Below are positions 10,628 to 18,923 of a DNA stretch of 64,000 bases, one piece after another. Both the position numbers and the translations under genes were made by a program. Each line of letters starts with the position of its first letter. Within the stretch, counting starts at the first letter, position 1. Where the stretch lies: assembly GCF_000381525.1 (NCBI RefSeq), contig NZ_KB906605.1, positions 62,001 through 126,000 of the forward strand, in the 5' to 3' direction. The notes beneath the pieces were generated by a model, which saw only the letters and a list, made by a program, of their open reading frames with translations, made no database searches and was not told where the DNA came from. Origin of the DNA: Peptostreptococcus anaerobius VPI 4330 = DSM 2949 (lineage in GTDB: Bacteria > Bacillota > Clostridia > Peptostreptococcales > Peptostreptococcaceae).

Positions 10628-11941
10628 ATGAGCGATTTAGATATAAAAAATAAACCAGAAGACCAGCTTGTTGAAAGGGCCCTTTGTGTAGGACTGAACC
10701 TTACTAGCAGAGTAATGCGTGGATCAGACATCAGCATAGAAGAGTCCATGGCAGAGCTAAAGGAACTCGTCAAGGCTGCCGGTGCTGAATTTGTTGGTGA
10801 GTTGATCCAGAACAAGGACAAGGTCGATACTGCTACCTACCTAGGGAGCGGTAAGATAGAAGAGATAAAAATATATGCAGAAAGTCTTGATGCAACAATG
10901 ATAGTTTTTAACGATGAGCTATCAGGTGCCCAAATCAGAAATATAGAGGATATAATCGGTAAGAAAATAATAGACAGGACTACCCTTATTCTCGATATAT
11001 TTGCCCAGAGAGCCCTATCTCGTGAAGGTAAACTACAGGTTGAATTGGCCCAGCTAAAATATAGGCTTCCTAGACTATACGGTATGGGTGGTCAGATGTC
11101 CAGAACTGGTGCTGGTATAGGTACTAGGGGACCCGGTGAACAGAAGCTTGAAAAAGACAAGAGGCATATCCTAAACCGTGCAGCAGCCATACGTAAGGAA
11201 CTAAAAGAGGTTGTCAAGCACAGGGAAATCCAGAGAAGCCAGCGTCAGAAAAACAAGATTCCTATTGTAGCCCTAGTAGGCTATACCAATGCAGGCAAGT
11301 CTACCTTACTGAATGAACTTATCAAGACCCATCCAGACTACGAGGCAGAAAAAGGTGTATTCGTAAAGGACATGCTATTTGCAACCTTAGATGTAACCCT
11401 TAGAAGGGCTCTTCTTCCTAACAAGAGAGAATTTTTACTTGTTGATACAGTCGGCTTTGTAAGCAAACTACCACATGACCTTATCGAAGCCTTCAAGTCC
11501 ACTCTTGAAGAAGTAAATTATGCAGACCTAATACTTCATGTAATAGACGCTACAAATGAATCTTCAGATATACAAAAACATACAACCGACTCAGTCCTTA
11601 AGGACCTAGGAGCAGACGAAAAAGCCACTATAACTGTCTACAACAAGATAGACAGATTAAACCTAGATATATATCCAAAAAGCCAGGAAGATCTTGTATA
11701 TGTATCTGCTAAACAGGGTATAAATTTAGACAAATTAGTGAAACTAATAGAAAAGAAACTTACGGAGGATTCTTATGAGGTAAACCTACTCCTTCCATAT
11801 GACAAGGGACAGATTTTTAGCTATTTAAGTGATAAGTATCCAATAGACAAGTTCGAATATACAGATGAGGGAATAGACCTACTTGTATCGTTGGATGAAG
11901 TTGATTTTGATATTTATAAAGAATATATAAAAACAAAATAG
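10628..11941 (+). CDS. hflX: Ribosome-associated GTPase HflX
   Basis: HflX is a GTPase that binds the 50S subunit and helps split or rescue stalled ribosomes under stress. The 437-residue product has the N-terminal HflX domain with YLGSGKIEEI (71-80). It also has the signature GTRGPGEQKLE (165-175), the G1 loop GYTNAGKST (218-226), the G3 motif DTVGF and the G4 motif NKID. All catalytic motifs are intact. The start is unusual: AAGGAG lies 18 nt before the ATG at 10628, too far for ideal initiation, and no better in-frame ATG or GTG exists. It is followed after 13 bp by a diverged second copy. Confidence 0.95.
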   Translation: MSDLDIKNKPEDQLVERALCVGLNLTSRVMRGSDISIEESMAELKELVKAAGAEFVGELIQNKDKVDTATYLGSGKIEEIKIYAESLDATMIVFNDELSGAQIRNIEDIIGKKIIDRTTLILDIFAQRALSREGKLQVELAQLKYRLPRLYGMGGQMSRTGAGIGTRGPGEQKLEKDKRHILNRAAAIRKELKEVVKHREIQRSQRQKNKIPIVALVGYTNAGKSTLLNELIKTHPDYEAEKGVFVKDMLFATLDVTLRRALLPNKREFLLVDTVGFVSKLPHDLIEAFKSTLEEVNYADLILHVIDATNESSDIQKHTTDSVLKDLGADEKATITVYNKIDRLNLDIYPKSQEDLVYVSAKQGINLDKLVKLIEKKLTEDSYEVNLLLPYDKGQIFSYLSDKYPIDKFEYTDEGIDLLVSLDEVDFDIYKEYIKTK

Positions 11942-11954
11942 TGTGGAGGTAAAT

Positions 11955-13247
11955 ATGGAAAAATTAATTATTTCTAACAAGGACGTCAGCAAATTCGACG
12001 AGGTCGCAGTGTTACTAGCTGTAAATGAGGGTGAGGAATTTCATGCAACTACCGTCTACGAATCAATGATTGAACTAAAGGAATTGGTTCAGGCTGCTGG
12101 TAGCGAAACTAAGGCAGAGCTAGTACTCAACCAAAAGATAGACCCTGACTACTATGTAGACAAGGAAAATCTAGAATATGTAGCAAAACACGCACAAGAA
12201 CTGGAAATAGACATGATAGTGACTATAGACAGCCTAAGTGGTAACCAAATCAAGAACATGGAAGAAGTAACTGGTCTAAAAGTTGTAGACAGAACTATAC
12301 TCTTACTTGATATCTTCAGCCAAAGCTCAAGCAGGCGTGAAGGAAAGCTTGAAATTGAAAAGGCCCAGTTAAAATACAGGTCTACTAGAATTGAGGGATT
12401 CCAGGGAAAATACAAGTACGGAAGTGGTATCGGTGTTTTCAGCCCTAGCAAGAAGAGACTCCTAACTGACCTTAATGAGATAAACGAAAGAATTGATTCC
12501 ATAAAAACAGATCTTTCTGTAATAGTTAAGAATAGGTTTGTTCAAAGATCTAGAAAAACAGATGTAAAAGCCCCACTAGTGGCCTTTGCAGGATACACTA
12601 ATTGTGGTAAGTCAACTATTATGAACAAGTTAATAGAACTTGGCCCTGACCATACTAAAGAGAGCGAAGTAATAGTAAAAGACCACATGCTTTCTACACT
12701 TGATGTATCACTTAGAAAATCAATGCTTCCAAACGGCAAGGACTTCATGATAGTAGACACTATAGGATTTGTAAGTGACCTTCCTGGAATCATAAGAGAG
12801 GCATTCAGGTCTACATTTGAAGAGGTGAGTTACGCTGACCTTATACTAGTTGTATACGATGCTAGCAGGGACGACTTAGAAGCTCAAAAGAGTATCATGG
12901 ACTTCACATTTGAGAAGATCGGTGTTTCAAACAAGAGAAAAATCGAAGTCTACAACAAGGCTGATAAACTTGACCCAATACCTGAATCAAGCGACAACAA
13001 AATCTATGTTTCAGCAAAATCAGGCTATAATTTAGACAAGTTAATCGAAGCAATACAGTTCAATCTTTTTGAAGATAACCAAGATGCTAGCCTTCTTATA
13101 CCATACTCAAGATTTGATATTTTCAATGAAATAAAGAAAAATAGGGTTATTGAGATGGACGACTTCAAGCATACTGATTTTGGTATAGAGCTAAATATCG
13201 TTCTTAGCAAGGATGAGTTTGAAAAATATAAATTGTTTATAAAATAA
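11955..13247 (+). CDS. Diverged HflX paralogue (tandem copy)
   Basis: The 430-residue product aligns end to end with the preceding HflX and keeps a full GTPase domain: G1 GYTNCGKST (213-221), G3 DTIGF, and G4 NKAD. It has lost two family signatures. The GTRGPGE segment reads GVFSPSK (160-166), and the YLGSGK segment reads YYVDKE (67-72). Its GTPase is probably functional, but ribosome contact or nucleotide-dependent switching may differ. GGAGGT lies before the ATG at 11955; a GTG twelve bases earlier overlaps that ribosome site and is rejected. It is cotranscribed with hflX, and a perfect hairpin ends the unit. Confidence 0.88.
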   Translation: MEKLIISNKDVSKFDEVAVLLAVNEGEEFHATTVYESMIELKELVQAAGSETKAELVLNQKIDPDYYVDKENLEYVAKHAQELEIDMIVTIDSLSGNQIKNMEEVTGLKVVDRTILLLDIFSQSSSRREGKLEIEKAQLKYRSTRIEGFQGKYKYGSGIGVFSPSKKRLLTDLNEINERIDSIKTDLSVIVKNRFVQRSRKTDVKAPLVAFAGYTNCGKSTIMNKLIELGPDHTKESEVIVKDHMLSTLDVSLRKSMLPNGKDFMIVDTIGFVSDLPGIIREAFRSTFEEVSYADLILVVYDASRDDLEAQKSIMDFTFEKIGVSNKRKIEVYNKADKLDPIPESSDNKIYVSAKSGYNLDKLIEAIQFNLFEDNQDASLLIPYSRFDIFNEIKKNRVIEMDDFKHTDFGIELNIVLSKDEFEKYKLFIK

Positions 13248-13325
13248 AGCTATTTTTATAAGATTTATATCCAAATAAATATTTTCAAATTATTTGTTGG
13301 ATTTTTGTAATCGAGAACTTAAGAC

Positions 13326-13361
13326 AAAATTTAGGGGCTGAATATTCAGCCCCTAAATTTT
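13326..13361. terminator. Perfect bidirectional terminator between hflX2 and maf
   Basis: A 36-bp perfect palindrome (core TTTAGGGGCTGAATATTCAG) has A-rich and T-rich flanks, so it works on both strands. The TAG stop of maf (13353-13355) lies inside it. Confidence 0.93.
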
Positions 13362-13961
13362 TCTTATTAATTCTGCAAGAGGAAGGCCCATCACAGTATA
13401 ATAGTCCCCTCTTATCTCCTTTACAAGCAAGGCACCCATATCCTGTATACCATATGCACCAGCCTTGTCCATTGGAGATCCGCCTTCTATATACTTGTTG
13501 ATTATATCCTCCATCTTCTGGTCATAATCATAAAATAGAACTTCTGTATGACTGACGAAGGACTCTACCCTATCATCATAGACTAGACTCACTCCAGTAT
13601 AGACCCTGTGTAGCTTACCACATAGACTCCTAAGTATCCTATAGGCATCATCCTTATCTTTTGGCTTACCTAGGATCTGATTTTCGTCTACAACCAGAGT
13701 ATCAGACCCTATCACAATATAGTCTTCACCATATTTTTTCTCAGCTTGGTCTTTAACAACAAGGGCTTTTTCTCTAGATAGCCTTTCAACCATTTTCTCC
13801 GCTATATAATAGGATTGCTTACCTGAATAAGTGCTATTTATTTCCTTTTCTATTATCTCTTCATCTAGGTCTGCTGTTATTACATCAAACTCCAAACCAC
13901 ACATATCAAGGAGCTGCTTTCTCCTTGGTGAACCACTTGCCAAAACTATATTTTTATTCAT
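13353..13961 (-). CDS. maf: Maf-family nucleotide pyrophosphatase
   Basis: Maf proteins hydrolyse non-canonical or UTP/dTTP nucleotides and are linked to septum control. The 202-residue product has the N-terminal LASGSPRRKQLL, the central SDTLVV, GKPKDKDDA and TGVSLV, and the SPMDKAGAYGIQ segment. All are diagnostic. The ATG at 13961 gives the usual short N-terminus; an in-frame ATG five codons upstream overlaps the preceding gene. That preceding gene, a D,D-carboxypeptidase, stops one base before, so the pair is coupled. Its stop codon lies inside the shared terminator hairpin. Confidence 0.93.
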   Translation of the reverse strand: MNKNIVLASGSPRRKQLLDMCGLEFDVITADLDEEIIEKEINSTYSGKQSYYIAEKMVERLSREKALVVKDQAEKKYGEDYIVIGSDTLVVDENQILGKPKDKDDAYRILRSLCGKLHRVYTGVSLVYDDRVESFVSHTEVLFYDYDQKMEDIINKYIEGGSPMDKAGAYGIQDMGALLVKEIRGDYYTVMGLPLAELIRKI

Positions 13962-13962
13962 A

Positions 13963-15234
13963 TTAGTTACTCTCATTCATTATTGTAAATACTGGGTATT
14001 TAGGTTTGTCTGACTTGGTGCTACCGGTGATATCGCCTAGAAGTGCCAGACCTGAATAGTAAGCCCTCTCAATAAAATTAGCGTCTTTAAGAGCACTCTT
14101 TGGATATAGGTCAACACTAGTTGCTATATTACCCCAAGCATCAATCAATTGCATCTGGGCAATTGGCTTGTCGTAGTCTTTTAGTATATTTACCCTCTTA
14201 TATACCAACCTCTGCTTGAATTTCTCATCCTGCCTCTTTATTATACTAATATTTTCATCAGGAGAAAGGTCCGTCTTAATCATTCCGTTTATGTTCTTGC
14301 TAGCCAATACCTCACCCTTCTTGTATAGGTTTTTGGTCTTGTACTTTTGAGTTATAAAATCTAGGGTATTATAGGCAGAATCTCTTCTAGCTTCTTTACT
14401 TGAAGCTCCCATACTCACCCCTATCAGCCTGTTATCAACATCATTTTCTCCGCCCCTATTAGTCCTAGATGAATATGCCAGACAATAACCTGCCTTGTCT
14501 GTAAAACCAGTCTTCAATCCATCTGACTCCTTGACTAGGGGAAGTATTGGGTTGGTATTTTCTTCATCAATCTGCTTTTTAGTATTTACAAATCTTTTTT
14601 TAGAAGTTATATTAGTCAATTCTTTTTCGTAATTGTCATACAAAAATTTGGACAAAATCACTACATCTCTAGCACAAGTCGTATTTTCATATGTGAATTT
14701 TTTGCCGTCTCTTTCTCCATATATAGGTAGACCATTTGGATTATAAAAAACTGTCTTGGTCATACCAATCTCACTGGCCTTATCATTCATCCTCTTGACA
14801 AAAGTCTTGTAGTCTCCTCCTACGTGCCTTGCTATGGCTAGAGCTGAGTCATTTGCTGATATTATCATCATAGAGTCCAAAAGTACATCTAGACCTACAA
14901 TATCTCCCTCATTTAGCTTCATATTTGTTCCATCTCTGTTGACATCGCTAGCTAGTATTTTTACCTGATCATGCATTGAAACCTTTCTCGCCTTTAGGTC
15001 ATCGAATGTGATCAGCAAGGTCATCATTTTAGACAAGCTCGCCATTGCAGTCGGTGTTAGAGAATCCTTTTCGTATACTATCCTATCTGATTTCGTGTCA
15101 ACCACTATAGCATGTCTTGAATTCCTATCACTAAACCTTGTATATGCCATAGACCTTGGAGATAGTCCAATCAAGAGCGATAAACTAATCGATACAAATT
15201 TAATTGTCGTATTTACAAACCTAGTATTTCTCAT
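13963..15234 (-). CDS. D-alanyl-D-alanine carboxypeptidase (DacF/PBP5-like)
   Basis: This low-molecular-mass penicillin-binding protein trims the terminal D-Ala of peptidoglycan stem peptides outside the membrane. The 423-residue product has an N-terminal signal segment (about residues 10-30). The three active-site motifs of the S11 family are present: SLSK (66-69), SAN (126-128) and KTG (241-243). The C-terminal domain typical of PBP5-type enzymes follows, but an obvious C-terminal amphipathic anchor is not seen. AAAGGATG lies 8 nt before the ATG at 15234. It forms a two-gene unit with maf. Confidence 0.92.
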   Translation of the reverse strand: MRNTRFVNTTIKFVSISLSLLIGLSPRSMAYTRFSDRNSRHAIVVDTKSDRIVYEKDSLTPTAMASLSKMMTLLITFDDLKARKVSMHDQVKILASDVNRDGTNMKLNEGDIVGLDVLLDSMMIISANDSALAIARHVGGDYKTFVKRMNDKASEIGMTKTVFYNPNGLPIYGERDGKKFTYENTTCARDVVILSKFLYDNYEKELTNITSKKRFVNTKKQIDEENTNPILPLVKESDGLKTGFTDKAGYCLAYSSRTNRGGENDVDNRLIGVSMGASSKEARRDSAYNTLDFITQKYKTKNLYKKGEVLASKNINGMIKTDLSPDENISIIKRQDEKFKQRLVYKRVNILKDYDKPIAQMQLIDAWGNIATSVDLYPKSALKDANFIERAYYSGLALLGDITGSTKSDKPKYPVFTIMNESN

Positions 15235-15298
15235 ATCAATACATCCTTTACTAAAAATATCCCTTTAATTATATATAGTCAATAAAATAAAACCCAAT

Positions 15299-15327
15299 AA
15301 AACAACAAGATTTATTAATGTTGTTTT
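15299..15327. repeat. Inverted repeat in the dac/DUF4364 divergent region
   Basis: Arms AAAACAACA and TGTTGTTTT (9 bp, 11-bp spacer) lie about 65 bp before the carboxypeptidase start. It has no T-tract of the terminator kind, so an operator or weak hairpin is possible. The rest of the 306-bp gap shows only the promoter for the rightward gene. Confidence 0.4.
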
Positions 15328-15483
15328 CAATCTGCAATCCTGTTTATAATTATAAAAAACCTGCATTTATTATTATAACAAAAATAATATACATTTCACA
15401 TATTTTATGCAAGGAAAAATCAATTATGACTATAATGTAATAACTCAAATGACAAAAGTTACAAGTTGACTAAATTAAGACCT

Positions 15484-15512
15484 TTGACAAATAGGAAAAT
15501 ATCAACTAAAAT
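15484..15512 (+). promoter_or_regulatory. Sigma-A promoter for the DUF4364 gene
   Basis: TTGACA (15484-15489) and TAAAAT (15507-15512) are separated by 17 bp, 30 bp before the ATG. Confidence 0.75.
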
Positions 15513-15541
15513 TAGATTATAATAAATAATGGAGGTTACCT

Positions 15542-16063
15542 ATGTTTGAAACCAGTGCAGATGATCTAATACTTGAAAAATTGATAATTTTATATACATT
15601 TAATAACCTTAGAGAAGATGTTACCGATTCACAGCTTACTCAGATAATAATGGAAACAGATGCAATGAACTACTTTACATTTAGGGCATTACTTCCAAAA
15701 ATGTTGGAATCAAAGTTTATAACAAAATACCAGTCGCTTGATACCGACCTATATTCAATCACTCAGAGTGGCCTTGAAGTCTTGGTATACTTCCAGAATA
15801 GGATCCCTGAGTATTTCAGAAATAAAATACTTGACTACATTGTCAACCACGATGAGGATATATTCTCCTCTAAGATTGTCAGACAGGCTAAGTACTCTAG
15901 TCAAGACGACAAATATGTAGTTACCCTAATACTTAACCAGAACAGTAGAAACCTTATGACAATAAATGCAAATGTTGATACTGAACCAGATGCCAAATCC
16001 ATGTGTGATAATTGGGACAAGAACTACAAGGAAATAATGTCCTTACTAAAATCTACTTGCTAG
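15542..16063 (+). CDS. DUF4364 family protein
   Basis: The 173-residue product fits the clostridial DUF4364 family. It has an N-terminal winged-helix-like region (LEKLIILYTFNNLREDVTDSQLTQIIME, then YSITQSGLEVLVYFQNRIP) and a C-terminal beta-rich part (DDKYVVTLILNQN). A DNA-binding role is suggested by the N-terminal fold, but no target is known. The ribosome site GGAGGTTACCT lies directly before the ATG at 15542. The gene is monocistronic, with a consensus promoter and a bidirectional terminator. Confidence 0.82.
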   Translation: MFETSADDLILEKLIILYTFNNLREDVTDSQLTQIIMETDAMNYFTFRALLPKMLESKFITKYQSLDTDLYSITQSGLEVLVYFQNRIPEYFRNKILDYIVNHDEDIFSSKIVRQAKYSSQDDKYVVTLILNQNSRNLMTINANVDTEPDAKSMCDNWDKNYKEIMSLLKSTC

Positions 16064-16094
16064 TGAATTATCCTACAAGACAATATATCAAACA

Positions 16095-16140
16095 AAAAAA
16101 TGAAGATAAGTGTATAAACTCCACCTATCTTCTTTATTTT
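16095..16140. terminator. Bidirectional terminator between DUF4364 and 16151-16765
   Basis: A GAAGATA (16102-16108)/TATCTTC (16126-16132) stem has A-rich sequence to the left and T-rich sequence to the right. Confidence 0.75.
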
Positions 16141-16150
16141 TGATTAAATT

Positions 16151-16765
16151 TTATCTTCTAACTAACTGGCACACTGTGTCATCTAATTTTTCAAACTTTA
16201 TATCTGTCTTTTCTAGCATTCCCTGTATGAATCTACTTCTAAGCTTCAGGTAGTACTTAGCAAAATCTATACCCATTTCATCCCAATATTTCTTTGTAGT
16301 CGGTCTAACCCTTGACCATACTATCTCATCATACTCTTCATTTATTATCTGATTTATCTCCTCAGTTTTGCCACCATCAAGTAGCATATCCCTTATTGCA
16401 TCATATACATACCTGATAGGTTTCCCCTCATAATCTGTCTCAACCTCTTGCCCCAGCTCATAAAAAGCATTCTCTAAATTTACAAGTTGGCTCTCATCTG
16501 CATCTATAACAGACTTGACAACGTATGCAAATCTCTTCTCAACAATCTCAAGATTTCTATCAAGCCACCCATATTGTGACATTTTTTTCAAAGTTTCTTC
16601 TAAGCCAAGATCCTCAAAATTTCCAAAACGTTCTTTTACTTCATTTATCAAGTTTTCATTTATGCCTTCTTCATCAGCAACCTTAGCAACTGTTTCTATA
16701 AACTTTTCTTGCTGCCTAATCCTCATGTATACCTTTTCCGGCTTGTTGGTATTAATGTTTCCCAT
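16151..16765 (-). CDS. Uncharacterised 204-residue helical protein
   Basis: I do not recognise a family. The product is soluble, highly charged and probably all-helical, with an acidic stretch (QIINEEYDEIVW) and a basic C-terminus (CQLVRR). There is no signal, membrane segment or nucleotide-binding loop. The one cysteine is near the end. A ribosome site AAAGGAG lies before the ATG at 16765. It stands alone between hcp, with its own terminator, and DUF4364, and codon use looks like that of its neighbours. The reading frame is long and has a proper start site, so it is very likely a real gene. Confidence 0.78.
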   Translation of the reverse strand: MGNINTNKPEKVYMRIRQQEKFIETVAKVADEEGINENLINEVKERFGNFEDLGLEETLKKMSQYGWLDRNLEIVEKRFAYVVKSVIDADESQLVNLENAFYELGQEVETDYEGKPIRYVYDAIRDMLLDGGKTEEINQIINEEYDEIVWSRVRPTTKKYWDEMGIDFAKYYLKLRSRFIQGMLEKTDIKFEKLDDTVCQLVRR

Positions 16766-16888
16766 AATATACTCCTTTGTTTTGCCTTTTTATAACTATT
16801 CTATACATACTATTATACATTATTTAACAAAAAATTCATATAAAAAAGTACAAAAAATTCTAATAAATTTATATTATTAATCTAAAAC

Positions 16889-16929
16889 AAAATAATCTAG
16901 GGCTTTTCACCTAAACCCTAGATTATTTT
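16889..16929. terminator. hcp terminator
   Basis: A 14-bp stem (AATAATCTAGGG/CCCTAGATTATT plus A-T pairs) with a 13-nt loop lies 70 bp after the hcp stop, flanked by A-rich and T-rich runs. Confidence 0.92.
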
Positions 16930-16998
16930 CGTAATATTCTTATTTTTTATTAACTAAGCAATAGTTAGTTAATAGTTAATCATTTCTCGTTTGCTATA

Positions 16999-18645
16999 TT
17001 ATTTTCCTTCACCGAAGAATAGTTCTATGTCATCTTCGACTGTTCCTATTCCTGCTATACCAAAGTTTTCTACTAGAACCTTGGCTACATTTGGTGATAG
17101 GAAGGCTGGTAGAGTTGGTCCAAGATGGATATTCTTTACACCTAAGAATAATAGTGAAAGCAATACTATTACAGCCTTTTGTTCATACCATGCTATATTA
17201 AATACTAGTGGTAGGTCGTTGATATCCTCTAGTCCAAATACTTCCTGTAACTTCATAGCTATTACTGCTAGTGAATAAGAGTCGTTACACTGGCCTGCAT
17301 CTAGAACTCTTGGTATACCATTGATATCTCCAAGGTTTAACTTGTTGTACTTGTACTTAGCACATCCAGCTGTCATTATCACAGCATCCTTTGGAAGAGC
17401 CTTGGCAAAGTCTGTATAGTAGTTTCTACCCTTCTGTCTTCCGTCGCATCCTGCCATTACTACAAATTTCTTGATAGCTCCTGTATTTACAGCCTCAACA
17501 ATCTTATCAGCAAGAGAAAGTACCTGGTTGTGGGCAAATCCACCTACAAGTGTTCCTTCTTCTAACTGAGTTGGAGCAGCACACTTCTTAGCGTGTTCAA
17601 TTATTTCTGAAAAGTCCTTAGTTGATCCTGCTTCGCCTGGTATATGCTTACATCCTGGGTATCCTGCAGAACCTGTTGTATATATCCTATCCTTGTATGA
17701 GTCCTTTGGTGGTACTATACAGTTTGTAGTCATCAGGATAGGTCCATTGAAGCTTTCAAATTCTTCCTTCTGTAACCACCAAGCATTTCCATAGTTACCA
17801 ACTAGGTTGTCATACTTCTTGAACTCTGGATAGTAGTTGGCTGGTAGCATTTCTGAATGTGTATATACATCTACTCCAGTTCCCTTAGTCTGTTCCAATA
17901 ATTCCTTTAGGTCTGATAGGTCATGACCTGAAATTAGTATAGCTGGGTTGTTTCTAACACCTAGATTTACTTCTGTTATCTCTGGGTTACCAAACGTTCC
18001 AGTATTGGCTGAATCTAGAAGGGCCATTCCCTTAACGCCAGCTTCTCCTGTTGCAAGAACTAATGATATTAATTCATCCACACTTAAATCCAAAGTAGTC
18101 TTGTATAGGGCTTCCTGAAGGAAAGCATCTACTTCTTCACTATCGTAGTCTAACATATTAGCATGCTTTGAGTATGCTGATAGACCCTTTAGTCCGTATA
18201 TAGTAAGCTCTCTTAGAGACCTTATATCTTCATCTTCTGTAGCAAGTACGCCTACTTGTCTAGCCTTTTCATCAAACTTTGAAGTATCTCTCTCATCCCA
18301 AAGAGCCACTTCACTAAGTCCACTCTTGTCGTCTAACTGTTCTATCAAATTTTTCTTTACATCTAGAGTCTTAATCACCCTACCAACAAAAACATCAAAG
18401 TCGAAATTGGCATTTGTAATAGTTGTAAATAGGTTAAGAGTTATCATGTGGTTTACTTCCTTAGATATAGTCTTACCTTCAGCTCTTAGCCTAGTAGTAA
18501 CTTCTGATATTCCCTTGTTGGCATATACTAGTAAGTCCTGGATTCTAGCAACCTCTGGAGTCTTTCCACAGACACCCTTTACCGTACAGCCTGAACATCC
18601 TGCTGTTTCCTGACACTGATAACAAAACATATTTAATTCCTTCAT
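16999..18645 (-). CDS. hcp: Hybrid-cluster protein (hydroxylamine reductase)
   Basis: Hcp carries a [4Fe-4S] cluster and a hybrid 4Fe-2S-2O cluster. It reduces hydroxylamine or nitric oxide in nitrosative stress defence. The 548-residue product shows the N-terminal cluster motif [13 protein letters not shown] and VCGKTPEV, as in the clostridial class I form. The hybrid-cluster cysteines follow in TNCIVPP, GYPGC, AGCDG and AGCAKY. AAGGAGGG lies 7 nt before the ATG at 18645. No reductase partner (hcr) is adjacent, as is usual in strict anaerobes. An inverted repeat in its upstream region may be an operator. Confidence 0.96.
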   Translation of the reverse strand: MKELNMFCYQCQETAGCSGCTVKGVCGKTPEVARIQDLLVYANKGISEVTTRLRAEGKTISKEVNHMITLNLFTTITNANFDFDVFVGRVIKTLDVKKNLIEQLDDKSGLSEVALWDERDTSKFDEKARQVGVLATEDEDIRSLRELTIYGLKGLSAYSKHANMLDYDSEEVDAFLQEALYKTTLDLSVDELISLVLATGEAGVKGMALLDSANTGTFGNPEITEVNLGVRNNPAILISGHDLSDLKELLEQTKGTGVDVYTHSEMLPANYYPEFKKYDNLVGNYGNAWWLQKEEFESFNGPILMTTNCIVPPKDSYKDRIYTTGSAGYPGCKHIPGEAGSTKDFSEIIEHAKKCAAPTQLEEGTLVGGFAHNQVLSLADKIVEAVNTGAIKKFVVMAGCDGRQKGRNYYTDFAKALPKDAVIMTAGCAKYKYNKLNLGDINGIPRVLDAGQCNDSYSLAVIAMKLQEVFGLEDINDLPLVFNIAWYEQKAVIVLLSLLFLGVKNIHLGPTLPAFLSPNVAKVLVENFGIAGIGTVEDDIELFFGEGK

Positions 18646-18695
18646 AATTTTACCCTCCTTATATTGTCATTTCTTTTTATTTATATTTAGCAATC

Positions 18696-18722
18696 GGTTG
18701 AAATATCTTGTCTTTCTCAACC
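18696..18722 (-). promoter_or_regulatory. Candidate operator upstream of hcp
   Basis: GGTTGA (18696-18701) and TCAACC (18717-18722) form an inverted repeat with a 15-bp spacer, 51-77 bp before the hcp ATG and downstream of a TATAAT-like box. The spacing does not fit an Fnr box. Confidence 0.35.
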
Positions 18723-18754
18723 CTATGTCATTATTATATATCTTGACTTTAAAA

Positions 18755-18780
18755 AAGTCGGTTGCATATGCAACCGACTT
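18755..18780. terminator. Perfect-palindrome terminator after folC and the regulator relic
   Basis: The palindrome AAGTCGGTTG-CATATG-CAACCGACTT is flanked by A and T runs on both sides. Confidence 0.85.
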
Positions 18781-18791
18781 AAATTTTTTAA

Positions 18792-18908
18792 TTATATCCA
18801 GTTTTTTTCTTGTGCAATTCTAACTGCATCAGTCCTATTTTCTGCAGACAACTTCTGTAAGATTAATTTAGAAATACATTTAGTTTTATATTTTAGAGGT
18901 ATTACTAC
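18792..18908 (-). pseudogene. Relic of a LuxR-type response regulator (HTH C-terminus)
   Basis: Directly after folC, a 38-codon open stretch ends in KLILQKLSAENRTDAVRIAQ followed by EKNWI and TAA. This is the classic C-terminal end of a LuxR/NarL-type helix-turn-helix domain (compare NILQKLGVENRTQAV). Upstream the frame is closed by TAA at 18909-18911, and no receiver domain or first HTH helix remains. Only the last third of the HTH is preserved. The palindromic terminator just downstream was probably its own. It is most likely the decayed remainder of a regulator gene truncated by deletion next to folC. Confidence 0.7.
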
Positions 18909-18923
18909 TTACAGACAAGGTAC

